A stretch of DNA of 64,000 nt. It comes from Mesorhizobium tamadayense (GTDB lineage: Bacteria; Pseudomonadota; Alphaproteobacteria; Rhizobiales; Rhizobiaceae). A program made the position numbers and the translations under genes. The notes under the pieces were generated by a model that had not been told where the DNA came from, searched no databases, and worked only from the letters and a program-made list of their open reading frames with translations. Positions 63,437-64,000 of this stretch are shown piece after piece; position 1 is the stretch's first letter; each line of letters begins with the position of its first letter. The DNA lies in assembly GCF_003863365.1 (NCBI RefSeq), contig NZ_RQXT01000006.1, positions 1 through 64,000 on the forward strand, given 5' to 3'.

Positions 63437-64000
63437 TCAATCCTGGTGGAGAATAAACTCCAGATAGAGGTTGCGCTGCAGGATCGAGTGGTTGTCGTCC
63501 GACACCAGCGACACCATCAGCGCGCCGTCGTCGCGCGTCCAGACGTCGAGCCCTTCCATATTGTCGATCTGATATCCCATATCGGCTTCCATCAGCACCG
63601 GGCCGTCGGCGACCGCGCCCTTCTCGACGCTCTCTCCGTAGATGCGCCTCAGCCGCATCTTCACCCCGCGCGCCATCGAGAAGCTGCGTTCGAGCAGAAG
63701 CAGGTCGCCATCCGGCAGGAAGGCGCCGTCGGTGATGTCGAAATCTCCGTTGCGCTTGACGGTGAAGACGCCCTTCCTCGGTCCCTCGATGATGGCGGCA
63801 TAGATGTTGCCGACCTTGTCGAGGCTCTTTTCCGAAACCACGACCAGGCCGCCCTCATGCTGGCCGTAGGCATTGGCATGCGTGACCGTCTCGAAGCCGC
63901 GATTCTGGCGCAGCTCCCAGGCCGGGACCAGATAGTCGAGCGACTTGAACGGCGCCTTCATGTTGTCCGGCTCGATCTTGAACTGGACGACGCGCTGTTC
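63437..64000 (-). CDS. Esterase-like activity of phytase family protein, C-terminal part
   Basis: The reading frame stays open to the right edge of the window, so only the C-terminal about 188 residues are present. The visible part has beta-propeller-like strands: ETVTHANAYGQHEGGLVVVSEKSLD, GAFLPDGDLLLLERSFSMARGV and YQIDNMEGLDVWTRDDG, ending RNLYLEFILHQD. These are typical of the phytase-like (DUF based) exported esterase family in Rhizobiales. An ATG at 63961 is internal. The signal peptide would lie beyond the window. Confidence 0.8.
   Translation of the reverse strand, partial: EQRVVQFKIEPDNMKAPFKSLDYLVPAWELRQNRGFETVTHANAYGQHEGGLVVVSEKSLDKVGNIYAAIIEGPRKGVFTVKRNGDFDITDGAFLPDGDLLLLERSFSMARGVKMRLRRIYGESVEKGAVADGPVLMEADMGYQIDNMEGLDVWTRDDGALMVSLVSDDNHSILQRNLYLEFILHQD

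Overview
This is a high-GC, densely coded chromosomal segment of an alphaproteobacterium of the order Rhizobiales, most likely Mesorhizobium or a close relative. The evidence is the gene set (etfA-hbd, NrsF/ECF pair, ftsE-ftsX, tyrC-hisC next to SAM-II-metX-metW, TIGR02302 protein, DUF2125, DUF1194), a perfect CtrA-type box, an iron-responsive (RirA/IRO-type) operator, and several families of short intergenic palindromes. No tRNA, rRNA, CRISPR array, phage or transposase gene was seen. I read about 59 protein-coding genes, one of them broken by a frameshift.

Layout: 1-4463 holds the end of etfA, 3-hydroxybutyryl-CoA dehydrogenase, a PAS-GGDEF protein and an ECF sigma/NrsF anti-sigma pair. 4740-10169 is the most interesting locus: a sigma-54 (-24/-12) promoter, a guanidine-I (ykkC) riboswitch, a nitrate/taurine-type ABC importer, a ureohydrolase with guanidine-hydrolase-like motif changes, a histidine-rich protein and a HupE/UreJ nickel permease. 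Together these read as a nitrogen-regulated, guanidine-induced, nickel-dependent guanidine uptake and degradation operon. It may end with a 26-residue ORF and a structured RNA of unknown class (10209-10361). 10492-14396 is a ferric iron ABC importer behind an IRO box. 14421-19630 is a ugpBAEC glycerol-3-phosphate importer followed by a frameshifted metallophosphoesterase.

19848-25942 carries an EEP-family phosphatase/nuclease, an MHYT-GGDEF-EAL c-di-GMP protein, tlpA, argH and a small LptM-like lipoprotein. 25994-31302 holds lysA, an ArsR regulator divergent from a PLP dehydratase, and a large TIGR02302/DUF4175 protein. 31404-43375 contains LysR/EamA, a CpdR-type response regulator, hpt, ftsEX behind a CtrA box, a DUF218 protein, plsC, a LysE exporter, an aldo/keto reductase and a ChaC-like enzyme, with two copies of a terminal-inverted-repeat element.

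43500-49731 holds a DUF2125 protein, a PfkB kinase, tyrC-hisC, and divergent metX-metW under a SAM-II riboswitch with an intrinsic terminator. 49878-55751 is a surface/accessory stretch (two glycosyltransferases, DUF1194 protein, fused ABC exporter, methyltransferase). 55850-64000 has gloB, a DUF985 cupin, a YhhN protein, an EamA exporter, a DUF3108 protein, rpmB, a queuosine-precursor transporter under a preQ1-I-like riboswitch whose pseudoknot includes the start codon, a spermidine-synthase-like protein, a polytopic membrane protein and the C-terminal part of a phytase-like esterase.

All assignments are by reading motifs and family resemblance; no database search or folding program was run.
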